Shown here: piece by piece, positions 1-6,684 of the stretch | Layout of the letters: each line of letters opens with the position of its first letter | Position numbering within the stretch: position 1 is the stretch's first letter | From: Methylotenera sp. | GTDB lineage: Bacteria; Pseudomonadota; Gammaproteobacteria; Burkholderiales; Methylophilaceae | Assembly: GCA_027310735.1 (NCBI GenBank) | Contig: DAIDAH010000151.1 | Location: 1-6,761, forward strand | DNA length: 6,761 nucleotides | Reading direction: 5' to 3' | Program-made: the position numbers and the translations under genes | Notes under the pieces: generated by a model | What the model was told of the DNA's origin: nothing | Database searches by the model: none | What the model saw: the letters and a program-made list of their open reading frames with translations, nothing else

Positions 1-2
1 AC

Positions 3-53
3 ATAGACCAATTGGATAAACACAGTCGCAAGCTATTAGATAGATTTTTATAG
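3..53 (+). CDS. Possible C-terminal tail of a converging gene (partial)
   Basis: Frame 3 of the plus strand is open from the window edge to a TAG at 51-53 and would encode IDQLDKHSRKLLDRFL, a charged, leucine-spaced helix that looks like a plausible protein C-terminus. The other two plus frames stop within the first 20 bases. If real, it is the end of a rightward gene converging on the HD-GYP regulator. Sixteen codons are too few to recognise a family, and the minus strand also has open frames here, so this could be chance. Confidence 0.25.
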   Translation: MDQLDKHSRKLLDRFL

Positions 54-75
54 CAATTCGTTGCAACTACTTGCT
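52..75. repeat. 24-bp imperfect palindrome
   Basis: Ten of twelve base pairs are symmetric about 63/64. The outer arms are AGCAA (52-56) and TTGCT (71-75), and the core is the perfect 8-bp palindrome GTTGCAAC (60-67). As RNA it could form one long imperfect hairpin or two short GCAA/TTGC hairpins. It lies in the gap left of the HD-GYP gene and just touches the TAG of the possible converging reading frame. No T-tract follows on either strand, so it is not a canonical intrinsic terminator. A weak bidirectional terminator or a protein-binding dyad are both possible. Confidence 0.5.
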
Positions 76-82
76 GGAAACG

Positions 83-112
83 AACCTAAAAATCAAAACC
101 TAAAGAATCAAA
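83..112. repeat. Short imperfect tandem duplication at the HD-GYP stop codon
   Basis: AACCTAAAAATCAAA (83-97) is followed directly by AACCTAAAGAATCAAA (97-112), two nearly identical A-rich units of 15-16 bp. The second unit contains the TGA stop of the HD-GYP gene (108-110 on the minus strand). This looks like a small slippage duplication; no function is evident. Confidence 0.5.
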
Positions 113-1154
113 GCCAAAGGTTTAATGGATTACCCTCACTCTCTACTACTGGGGTGTGGAATTTCTGCATAATCTCAGCAACGACGCCTTGAGCGTGTAT
201 ACGATGAAACCCTTGCACCACCTCTGCATCCAGCTGCGTGCCAGATTGACCGTCCATCCACTCCAACGCGTTCTCCACAGTCCACGGCTCCTTATAAGGA
301 CGGCGAGAAGTCAATGCATCAAAAATATCAGCGGTTTTAGCAATGCGGGCAGACAAGGGAATTGCATCTCCTTTAAGTCCTTTTGGGTAGCCGCTGCCGT
401 CTATATTTTCGTGATGACAGGCAGCAATCTCTCTGGCAATTTCATAAAATGGATTATCTCCAAGAATGCGCACACCGAACTCGGCATGACGCTTCATGAT
501 TTCCCACTCTGACGGATCCAGCTTGCCTGGCTTCTTAAGAATAACGTCAGGAATATACATCTTGCCAATATCGTGCAGAATACTCATCACACCCATATGC
601 GCGGCATTATCTGGCGTAACACCCATCTCAACAGCAAGCGCCTCGGTGTAATACTGCACACGACGAACATGATCGGCCGTATCCTCATCCTTACCCTCGC
701 AGGCGACTGACAACATCGTTACCGCGTCTAGATAGGCATTCTTTAAATGTCCGGCAGTCACATCCAACTGACGAGACAAACTTAAACTTTCCAAAGCGCG
801 TACCACAGTTAAGCGTAAGTTTTCAGGCTCCCAAGGCTTACTGATATATTTGTAGATGCCAGCCTCGTTCACACAACGCACTAGCGACTCCATATCTGAA
901 TAACCCGTCAACAGAATGCGAATAGCATCCGGTTGTGCTTGCATCGCAAACTTTAATACAGCGTCACCAGTCACATCTGGCATGCGCTGGTCAGAAATAA
1001 TCAAATCAAACTTTTCCGTTTTGAGTAGCTCAATACCCTCTGCACCAGAGTTCGCCGTGTATATTTCATAATCACGTCGGAAAGCACGCTTGAGACTATC
1101 AAGAATATCAGTCTCATCATCAACGAATAAAAGTCTAAATTTCTCTTGGGGCAT
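108..1154 (-). CDS. Two-component response regulator with HD-GYP c-di-GMP phosphodiesterase output
   Basis: This 348-residue cytoplasmic regulator joins an N-terminal receiver domain (about residues 5-120) to an HD-GYP domain (about 140-335), the RpfG-like layout. The receiver has the full active site: acidic pair D12/D13, phosphoacceptor D55, T83 and K106 followed by P107. The HD-GYP half keeps the metal and catalytic set: E153, H162, the HD pair H194/D195 within LHDIGK (with K198), H223, H247/H248, the GYP motif at 255-257 in DGSGYP, and D276 followed by FDALTSRRPYK. By family knowledge such proteins hydrolyse cyclic-di-GMP, usually affecting motility, biofilm or virulence. There is no DNA-binding domain. 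It lies 59 nt downstream of the histidine kinase in the same orientation, so it is the obvious phosphotransfer partner. The start is supported by a GAGGT Shine-Dalgarno. With every key residue present it should be active, but its target process cannot be read from sequence. Confidence 0.95.
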   Translation of the reverse strand: MPQEKFRLLFVDDETDILDSLKRAFRRDYEIYTANSGAEGIELLKTEKFDLIISDQRMPDVTGDAVLKFAMQAQPDAIRILLTGYSDMESLVRCVNEAGIYKYISKPWEPENLRLTVVRALESLSLSRQLDVTAGHLKNAYLDAVTMLSVACEGKDEDTADHVRRVQYYTEALAVEMGVTPDNAAHMGVMSILHDIGKMYIPDVILKKPGKLDPSEWEIMKRHAEFGVRILGDNPFYEIAREIAACHHENIDGSGYPKGLKGDAIPLSARIAKTADIFDALTSRRPYKEPWTVENALEWMDGQSGTQLDAEVVQGFHRIHAQGVVAEIMQKFHTPVVESEGNPLNLWL

Positions 1155-1164
1155 TTTGCTTTTT

Positions 1165-1169
1165 ACCTC
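1165..1169 (-). promoter_or_regulatory. Ribosome binding site of the HD-GYP regulator
   Basis: On the minus strand GAGGT stands 10 nt before the ATG at 1154, within the 59-nt spacer after the kinase stop codon. It fixes the start at the MPQEKFRLLF methionine. No terminator-like hairpin is visible in the spacer, so co-transcription with the kinase is likely. Confidence 0.65.
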
Positions 1170-1213
1170 AACTGGATAACAACATGATTTCTGAGCTTAC
1201 TAGGCTTAAGAAC

Positions 1214-3181
1214 TTAATTTCTTTCTGGATTCATCAGGATATAGATCATGAACTTAGTGCCTTTACCTACTTCACTAGCCACATCAATGCGGCCACCATG
1301 ACTTTCTACAATGCCATAGGAAATCGAGAGCCCTAAACCCGTGCCTTCGCCTACTTTCTTAGTGGTAAAGAACGGATCAAAAATCTTACTGATAATCTCG
1401 GGTGAAATTCCCTTACCGCTATCTGCCACGCTCACAACGGCAAACTCACCTTCTCGACGAGTAGCAATGTGAAGCGACCCTGTCCCATCAATCGCCTGAA
1501 TGGCATTGTAAAGAATATTCATGAACACCTGATTAATCTGGCCAGCACGACACAGTACAGGCTGATTGAGCTGATAATCCTTAATGACTTCGACGCGATT
1601 GCGAATATGATGATTAAGAATCGCCAGCGTATCATTAATGCCATCCTCAAGAACCACACTCTTTAGCTCAGCCTCATCCAGTCTTGAAAAACTACGTAAC
1701 GATGAAACAATCTCCTTAATGCGAGAAGCTCCAGATTTACCGCTACGAATTATTTTCAGCGTATCTTCTTTAATAAACTCCAGATCAATCGCCTTGATTT
1801 TTTTCTCAGCGACGGCTTTCTGCTCATCATTCATCGGCAGTTGGCGCAACTCATCAATAAGCGCCAGCAATTCATTGGTATATTCTTCAAGATGCGGGAA
1901 GTTGGCATATATAAAACCAATCGGATTATTAAGCTCGTGTGCAACACCCGCCACCAACTGACCCAATGAAACCATTTTTTCTGATTGCACCAACTGACTT
2001 TGCGCCGCTTTCAGGCTATCAATCGCACCTGTCAGCTCCTTATTAGCAGAACCCAATGCTTGAGTACGCTCATTTACGCGCTGCTCAAGCGTCCTATTCA
2101 GGGTTTCCAGCTCTGCAACAAACTTTTCACGCTCCTGTGAGCTTCGCTGTAGATTCTCCGCCATGCTATTAAATGCCAAAGCCAAAGTGCCCAACTCATC
2201 CTTTGTGTCTATGCTTGCCCGTTTGGATAAATCCCCTGAACTGGTAATACCGGATACCACCCGCGTCAAAGACTCTATCGGCTTCGTCAACTTGCGTGAA
2301 AGCCAACGAACCGACAAGACAAACGGAATAGATAAAATCAAGCCTAAAATAGCCAGCTTATAAGCCACCATATGAATAGGCTGATAAGCCAAACTTGCAT
2401 CTTTCAATACGGCCACATGCCAATCCTTGAGTGGTGGATGATAGGCTTCAGAGTAGCCCGCCACATACTCTGATGAAGCGATAGTCACCTCTGAGCTACG
2501 TTTGAACAGTGTGTACATTTCATCACTTTGCACATGTACTTTGTTCGTACTGTCAAAAAACAACACAGGCAACTCATCTTTAAACACCAACGTTTGGTGC
2601 TTGTCATCTGTCAACAATTTTTCAATTGTCGACCATGGCAAAGTCACGACCAGTGTACCAATCTTGAAATCATGAGAAAAACTAGCGCTCATATTGACGC
2701 TCATTGCCACTATATTACCGCCGCCCAATGGATTGGGGTGCTTATCAATAAATACAGCTTCAGCACTTTTATTAATCCAAATTGCCGGTAAATTCTTACT
2801 GATGGAACGCGATTCAGACGTTGCCAGCAATTTATCCTGCGCATCAAAAGCGTAAATATCCCCACTCAAAGCATATTGTGCCTTAAGGTTCACCAAAGTC
2901 CGCGCCACACGCTTATCAATATCACCAGAAATCAAGTCATTCATCACCTCTAGCTGTGCCCAGGCATGCATATTCGTGCCTAAGCCCTGCAGTCGAGCAG
3001 AGATCAACTCCACTTTTTGATTAGCAATATTGGCAAGAGCCTCAGCCTCAGCATTTGTCATTGAACTGCGCACACTGGTAAAAACAAAACCAGCCGTCAA
3101 AAGATAGGTAACAAGAAATATACTAACGAAAGAAGCTAGCAGCTTACGGCCAATTGAATGTGTCAGCCAATTTTGAATCAT
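1214..3181 (-). CDS. Membrane sensor histidine kinase (Cache-like sensor, HAMP, HisKA, HATPase)
   Basis: This 655-residue inner-membrane kinase has a first transmembrane helix at about 13-35, a periplasmic domain of about 235 residues (36-270) resembling a double Cache sensor, a second helix at about 272-293, and a HAMP linker at about 292-345. A coiled coil (about 345-400) leads to the dimerisation/phosphoacceptor domain with H415 in the H-box VAGVAHELNNP. The ATPase domain follows: N-box around N555/N559 (QVFMNILYNAIQAI), G1 box D587-S-G-K-G, F-box FDPFF (601-605), and G2 box GEGTGLGLS (611-619). It ends with no receiver or Hpt domain, so it is a classical rather than a hybrid kinase. Its ATG overlaps the TGA of the PstS-like gene (ATGA), with AAGG four nt upstream, implying translational coupling. 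The partner regulator is the downstream HD-GYP protein. The ligand is unknown; the upstream periplasmic protein is a candidate input. The Cache assignment is by general pattern and less certain than the kinase core. Confidence 0.95.
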   Translation of the reverse strand: MIQNWLTHSIGRKLLASFVSIFLVTYLLTAGFVFTSVRSSMTNAEAEALANIANQKVELISARLQGLGTNMHAWAQLEVMNDLISGDIDKRVARTLVNLKAQYALSGDIYAFDAQDKLLATSESRSISKNLPAIWINKSAEAVFIDKHPNPLGGGNIVAMSVNMSASFSHDFKIGTLVVTLPWSTIEKLLTDDKHQTLVFKDELPVLFFDSTNKVHVQSDEMYTLFKRSSEVTIASSEYVAGYSEAYHPPLKDWHVAVLKDASLAYQPIHMVAYKLAILGLILSIPFVLSVRWLSRKLTKPIESLTRVVSGITSSGDLSKRASIDTKDELGTLALAFNSMAENLQRSSQEREKFVAELETLNRTLEQRVNERTQALGSANKELTGAIDSLKAAQSQLVQSEKMVSLGQLVAGVAHELNNPIGFIYANFPHLEEYTNELLALIDELRQLPMNDEQKAVAEKKIKAIDLEFIKEDTLKIIRSGKSGASRIKEIVSSLRSFSRLDEAELKSVVLEDGINDTLAILNHHIRNRVEVIKDYQLNQPVLCRAGQINQVFMNILYNAIQAIDGTGSLHIATRREGEFAVVSVADSGKGISPEIISKIFDPFFTTKKVGEGTGLGLSISYGIVESHGGRIDVASEVGKGTKFMIYILMNPERN

Positions 3182-3600
3182 TGCACCTTGGCCAGCACTT
3201 TAACACCCTGAGGAGTCACCGACGTGCTGATATAGCCAATCGAACCAGGGACTTTTTGCACAAAAGCCAATACAGCCTGATCAGACTCTTGCACCAGAGG
3301 CGGCACTTTCCCCTTAAAGTGCATCTGATTCCAGTAAGCATTTAGCGCACTGGGTGGATGACGTAATACCGCATCAGAAAATTTGGTTCGCGTACTACTA
3401 CTAGCCTCACGATTGACAGGTACAATATTCTCTCCACCCTGCCATGCAGTAGTTTTAAGTAAATAAATAGCCGCAATCTCATCAGATGTCAGGCTGCTCA
3501 CTGCAACCCCAGAATTAGCAATCACCAGCAGTTCATCCGCGCGACTGATGTTGAACCAACCGAGCATCAATGCCGCCAGAATAATTACACTTGCTCGCAT
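3178..3600 (-). CDS. Small PstS-like periplasmic substrate-binding protein
   Basis: This 140-residue protein has a Sec signal peptide (about 1-21, likely cut after SRA before DE) and no lipobox cysteine, so a soluble periplasmic protein is expected. The mature part resembles the compact single-domain PstS/PBP-like family often annotated as phosphate ABC transporter substrate-binding protein. Recognisable pieces are YLLKTTAW (46-53), IVPVNR (59-64), the STR segment ending at R71, F74, YW (89-90), FKGKVPP (95-101) and VPGSIGY (117-123). It is about half the length of true PstS, and no pstC, pstA or pstB genes are next to it, so phosphate import is unproven. It begins 2 nt after the beta-barrel gene and overlaps the kinase start by 4 nt. 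This context favours a sensory accessory that presents a ligand, perhaps an anion, to the kinase. Its own Shine-Dalgarno is weak, suggesting translation coupled to the upstream gene. Confidence 0.85.
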   Translation of the reverse strand: MRASVIILAALMLGWFNISRADELLVIANSGVAVSSLTSDEIAAIYLLKTTAWQGGENIVPVNREASSSTRTKFSDAVLRHPPSALNAYWNQMHFKGKVPPLVQESDQAVLAFVQKVPGSIGYISTSVTPQGVKVLAKVQ

Positions 3601-3602
3601 GA

Positions 3603-4640
3603 TTAAAACAACACCGAAAACGATGCGTAAATCCCAGTACCTATATTCAGCCTAGCGCCATCCTGCTTAACATACTCCAGCTTCCAGAAGATGGCCGGAT
3701 CAGGTCGCCAGACCAACCCCACTAGAGCATTACGCGAGCCTTGGCTCACTTGACGGTCGGCAAAATACTCATAACGCAGCATAGTTGACCATTTATCGTT
3801 AATCGCATAACCACCGAGTAAATAGGCACCCCACTCATCATCTCGCACCCGCGCTGGATTGCTTCCATTAACGTGAGTATGCGTCGCTTCAGTTTCAAAC
3901 TGAAACTTGCCTAATGTCTTTCTAAAATTAAACCCCAGTAAAGTCTGATCTTCATTCGAATCCTTAATGTCAGCATGCTGTAAGGTAACACCCACCTTAT
4001 CGGTCAACCCTATAGCCCAATTAAGATGAACGCCCTCTGTATGCTCATATTCGCGCGTGACCAAATCTCTTGGCCGCGCCCTGATTTCGCCATCCGGTTG
4101 CCAGAACAATTGTAAATCCGGCAACAGTGTATTCTGAGATGAGTAATTAAGCCCCACACCAGAAGTATATTCAGGAAAACTACGATAGGTCGTCATCGGA
4201 CGAGTTGTTGTCCACACTAAAGGCGAAGCGTGAATAGTGTTCCACTCCCCGATAGGCGACAACATCTTACCAATTCGTAAGGTGAGATTATCCGTAAGAT
4301 TGCTGTCGTTATACAATCGCTCCAACACAAATACTGGATGATTGTCCGACAACACTGTACTACTTTGATGCCAAAGAGTAGCACTCGTAAACTCAGCTTC
4401 AATAAAAGGGTTGAGATATCGATTGAAGCGCCCGCTAACAAACAAGCTTAAGTCATCGCCAACGACTTGGGTTTTACCATCATGCGGCGCTTCGGCTACC
4501 ACGTTAACGTAACCAGCTATATTGATATCACCAACTGAATAGCCTTCACCAAGATGGTACTCACCGGCCCAAGCCGGCGTGATTACGCTGATTATGAGCA
4601 AGGCGCTTAAGCAACATTTATTGAATAAGTGCATATGCAT
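3603..4640 (-). CDS. Outer-membrane beta-barrel (porin-like) protein
   Basis: The 345-residue product starts with a signal peptide (about 1-25, cleavage likely after PAWA). It continues with alternating hydrophobic/aromatic strand segments and turns rich in D, N and G, and ends in FSVLF, the terminal phenylalanine typical of proteins folded by the BAM machinery. RIGKMLSPIGEWN (122-134) is reminiscent of the RxGK/Q...P.G motifs of porins. I cannot assign a substrate. It is the first gene of the cluster with the periplasmic binding protein, kinase and HD-GYP regulator, so it may admit the sensed solute or itself be a surface sensor. The start is uncertain: Met1 and Met3 (MHMH) both lie in a 10-bp palindrome TGCATATGCA and neither has a clear Shine-Dalgarno. 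The signal peptide works with either. Confidence 0.85.
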   Translation of the reverse strand: MHMHLFNKCCLSALLIISVITPAWAGEYHLGEGYSVGDINIAGYVNVVAEAPHDGKTQVVGDDLSLFVSGRFNRYLNPFIEAEFTSATLWHQSSTVLSDNHPVFVLERLYNDSNLTDNLTLRIGKMLSPIGEWNTIHASPLVWTTTRPMTTYRSFPEYTSGVGLNYSSQNTLLPDLQLFWQPDGEIRARPRDLVTREYEHTEGVHLNWAIGLTDKVGVTLQHADIKDSNEDQTLLGFNFRKTLGKFQFETEATHTHVNGSNPARVRDDEWGAYLLGGYAINDKWSTMLRYEYFADRQVSQGSRNALVGLVWRPDPAIFWKLEYVKQDGARLNIGTGIYASFSVLF

Positions 4641-4681
4641 TAATATTGATTTAAACGTGTATTTTTTAAAAAACGTACCGA
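4641..4681 (-). other. AT-rich spacer between ssb and the porin-like gene
   Basis: This 41-bp gap holds a perfect 12-bp palindrome of six T then six A (4662-4673) but no GC-rich stem followed by a T-tract, so no convincing terminator for ssb. I also see no good sigma-70 promoter pair here. An ATGACA (minus strand, 4698-4693) inside the ssb 3' end resembles a -35, but no matching -10 follows at proper spacing. Read-through from ssb or a non-canonical promoter could drive the signalling cluster. Confidence 0.4.
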
Positions 4682-5191
4682 TTAGAAAGGAATGTCATCC
4701 TCGAAATCATCAAAACCTGAGCCACTGGCTACTGGTTTTGCGCTGGATGGTGCTGGCGCTTGTCTGGCTGAACTTTGACTAGGTGGCGCTTGATTATAAT
4801 CATTACCGCCGCTACTTTGATCCATGCCACCATCGTAGCTAGCATTCGAACCACCACCATCACGACCGCCTAGCATTTGCATTTGATCCGCAATAATTTC
4901 CGTAGTGTACCGATCCTGACCTTCTTTAGTTTGCCATTTACGTGTTTGTAAGCGACCCTCTACATAGACGGGTCTACCTTTTTTAAGGTACTCACCAGCG
5001 ATTTCCGCCAACTTACGATACATCACAATGTTATGCCACTCAGTACGCTCTTGTTTTGCACCAGACTTGTCTTTCCAGCTATCAGTAGTAGCAATGCTAA
5101 AATTACAGACAGCTTCTCCATTTGGCATGTAACGTACTTCTGGATCACGTCCTAAGTTACCAACTAATATCACTTTATTGACTGATGCCAT
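4682..5191 (-). CDS. ssb: Single-stranded DNA-binding protein SSB
   Basis: This 169-residue protein coats single-stranded DNA during replication, recombination and repair and recruits partner enzymes. The N-terminal OB fold (about 1-110) opens with MASVNKVILVGNLGRDPEVR and carries the aromatic DNA-stacking positions W39, W52, Y58 and W86, corresponding to W40, W54, F60 and W88 of the E. coli protein. A low-complexity linker rich in G, S, Q, P and A (about 111-158) leads to the acidic tip DDFEDDIPF, the conserved partner-docking end. Length is normal for the family. The gene starts 2 nt after the transporter stop codon and has a strong Shine-Dalgarno, so the two are probably co-transcribed. 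Proximity to uvrA is an old proteobacterial arrangement. Confidence 0.98.
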   Translation of the reverse strand: MASVNKVILVGNLGRDPEVRYMPNGEAVCNFSIATTDSWKDKSGAKQERTEWHNIVMYRKLAEIAGEYLKKGRPVYVEGRLQTRKWQTKEGQDRYTTEIIADQMQMLGGRDGGGSNASYDGGMDQSSGGNDYNQAPPSQSSARQAPAPSSAKPVASGSGFDDFEDDIPF

Positions 5192-5193
5192 TT

Positions 5194-6621
5194 TTATCCC
5201 CTCAACAATTTAAGCACTTGAGCTTCATCCCAATCGTGCATTTTATCTAATTTCAATATCACTGTGCGCTCTTGTGGTAAGACTGCCACCTCAATCACAC
5301 CGCCAAGCTTAGATAGTTCACTTATCAACATATCAACACTTTCGCTATTCATATCAATAGCAGCTTCGCGCATAGTGTACATCTTGGTTCGCACCGCTGG
5401 TGGCGGTTGCATAGAATAGGCCAGCACTAACCATAAAAACATCATAATGCTACAGAAGATAAACACACTAGGAAAGCCAAAAACGTGTGCAGAATAGCCA
5501 CCGAATGCGCCTCCAACAAAAGCACCTAACGACTGCGACGTATTATAAACACCCATTGCTGTACCTTTAGCTGCAGCGGGCGCCATTTTACTAATAATCG
5601 AAGGCAATGAAGCTTCAAGTATATTAAATGCAATGAAGTACAAGGTGAGTGAAGCGACAATGCCCCAAAAGTGCTGAATAGAGGCAGCAAACATTAATTG
5701 AGCAATCAGCATCATGGCAATTGCACTGACAAATACCAGCTTCATTTTTGATTTTTTTTCAGCATATATAATCGCTGGTACCATCAATACAAATGAAACC
5801 AAAAGCACCGGTAAATAAATCTGCCAATGTTGATTTTCATGTATACCGCTGGATTTGATAATAGCAAAAGGCACTACGACAAACATTGCCATTTGCGCGG
5901 CATGCAAAGCAAAAATACCGTAATTTAAACGTAATAACTGGGTGTTTTTCAACACCTCCTTTAGCTTAGCCGTCGTAGCGCTAGCGTCAGAATGGTAATG
6001 GCTACTGATAGGGTCAGGTACAACAAATTTCACCACAGCAATAGCAACTAAGGTTAAAAATCCGGTCATGGCAAATATACCTGGAACGCCTATCCACTGA
6101 TTCAATAATGGTCCGCCCACTAGTGAAAGTGCAAATGCCACGCCAATCGTGGCGCCAATAGTCGCCATTGCTTTCGTGCGGTGCTCATCACGCGTTAAAT
6201 CTGCCAATAAAGCGGTAACCACGGCAGAAACTGCACCAGCACCTTGAATAACTCGGCCAAGAATAATAATTTCAATGTTCGGAGCTAATGCGGCCACCAT
6301 ACTACCTATGGCAAATATAGCTAGTCCAAGATAAATGACTGGCTTTCGGCCAAACTTGTCGGAGGCCATACCAAAAGGCAATTGAAACAATGCCTGTGTT
6401 AGGCCATAAGCCCCTAGGGCTAGACCTATCATTAGGCTACTTGGTTTTTCAGGCAAGGTTGAAGCATAAATTGCAAAAATCGGTAAAATAGAAAACATAC
6501 CAAACATGCGTAGACCGTAAATGGAAGCCAAACTCATGGTGGCTCGCATTTCTACAGGGGTCATTGCTTCAGATGCAACTTCAGTAATAAGATTATCGGT
6601 TGAATGATTCGAAGTGGTCAT
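5194..6621 (-). CDS. YajR-like major facilitator superfamily transporter with C-terminal cytoplasmic domain
   Basis: This 475-residue inner-membrane protein has about twelve hydrophobic helices (about 30-405) in the MFS pattern. The first-half motif A is clear at 84-93 (GMASDKFGRK), R123 sits in the helix-4 signature LGRVIQGAGA, and GVYNTSQSLGAFVGG lies near helix 11. Residues about 415-475 form a soluble tail with beta-alpha-beta character (EVAVLPQERTVILKLDK), matching the YAM-type domain known from E. coli YajR, which the whole protein resembles, including the MTPxExRAT start and ISK.AP...KGTAMGVY. Its substrate is unknown; a proton-driven drug or metabolite exporter is the family expectation. 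The start is uncertain: Met20 (ATG at 6564) aligns with the short N-terminus of YajR, and neither start has a strong Shine-Dalgarno. It lies between ssb and divergent uvrA, a position common in betaproteobacteria. An A8 tract occurs in its coding strand at 5752-5759. Confidence 0.92.
   Translation of the reverse strand: MTTSNHSTDNLITEVASEAMTPVEMRATMSLASIYGLRMFGMFSILPIFAIYASTLPEKPSSLMIGLALGAYGLTQALFQLPFGMASDKFGRKPVIYLGLAIFAIGSMVAALAPNIEIIILGRVIQGAGAVSAVVTALLADLTRDEHRTKAMATIGATIGVAFALSLVGGPLLNQWIGVPGIFAMTGFLTLVAIAVVKFVVPDPISSHYHSDASATTAKLKEVLKNTQLLRLNYGIFALHAAQMAMFVVVPFAIIKSSGIHENQHWQIYLPVLLVSFVLMVPAIIYAEKKSKMKLVFVSAIAMMLIAQLMFAASIQHFWGIVASLTLYFIAFNILEASLPSIISKMAPAAAKGTAMGVYNTSQSLGAFVGGAFGGYSAHVFGFPSVFIFCSIMMFLWLVLAYSMQPPPAVRTKMYTMREAAIDMNSESVDMLISELSKLGGVIEVAVLPQERTVILKLDKMHDWDEAQVLKLLRG
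5198..5203 (-). promoter_or_regulatory. Strong ribosome binding site of ssb inside the transporter 3' end
   Basis: On the minus strand GAGGGG sits 6 nt before the ssb ATG. It lies within the final codons of the transporter gene, whose TAA falls in the spacer, so ribosomes finishing the transporter can re-initiate on ssb. It fixes the ssb start at MASVNK. Confidence 0.8.
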
Positions 6622-6629
6622 GAAATATA

Positions 6630-6659
6630 TTGAGCTATTCGCGTAAAAGTAGGTATATT
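6630..6659 (+). promoter_or_regulatory. Candidate sigma-70 promoter for uvrA
   Basis: TTGAGC (6630-6635) and TATATT (6654-6659) are separated by 18 bp, with 31 bp between the -10 and the uvrA ATG. The -10 matches consensus at five of six bases and the -35 at four. No CTGT-N8-ACAG LexA box is visible anywhere in the 69-bp divergent gap. Confidence 0.45.
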
Positions 6660-6684
6660 AGCAGGTTGCCCTAATTTTCGTAAA
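6655..6684 (-). promoter_or_regulatory. Candidate promoter for the transporter-ssb pair, overlapping the uvrA -10
   Basis: On the minus strand TTTACG (6684-6679) and TAATAT (6660-6655) are 18 bp apart, each a four-of-six match. The -10 hexamers of the two divergent promoters share the same AT-rich bases, so the two directions could compete for polymerase. This is weak evidence and rests on consensus matching by eye. Confidence 0.3.

Noticed and set aside
53..64. GCAA-TTCG-TTGC hairpin with a UUCG-type loop as terminator
   Set aside because: The stem is only four pairs, the closing pair is not C-G, and no T-tract follows. It is better treated as part of the larger 52-75 palindrome.
156..512. 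118-codon plus-strand open frame
   Set aside because: It is entirely antisense to the HD-GYP domain, whose protein has all family motifs. The translation resembles no known fold and no Shine-Dalgarno stands out.
1469..1961. Two overlapping plus-strand open frames
   Set aside because: Both lie antisense to the kinase catalytic core; the translations are low-information shadows rich in S, L and I.
2163..2791. Plus-strand open frames antisense to the kinase sensor and HAMP regions
   Set aside because: The minus-strand kinase explains the region completely, and these frames show no recognisable domain.
4217..4441. 74-codon minus-strand open frame within the porin-like gene
   Set aside because: It is in a different frame inside a well-supported beta-barrel gene, with no ribosome site or recognisable protein.
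4657..4678. T6A6 palindrome as an intrinsic terminator for ssb
   Set aside because: The stem would be only A-U pairs with no loop, and extending outward gives mismatches, so it does not meet terminator form.
4579..4782. Plus-strand open frame across the ssb/porin gap
   Set aside because: It is antisense to the ssb C-terminus and the porin signal peptide; its coding content is explained by the opposite strand.
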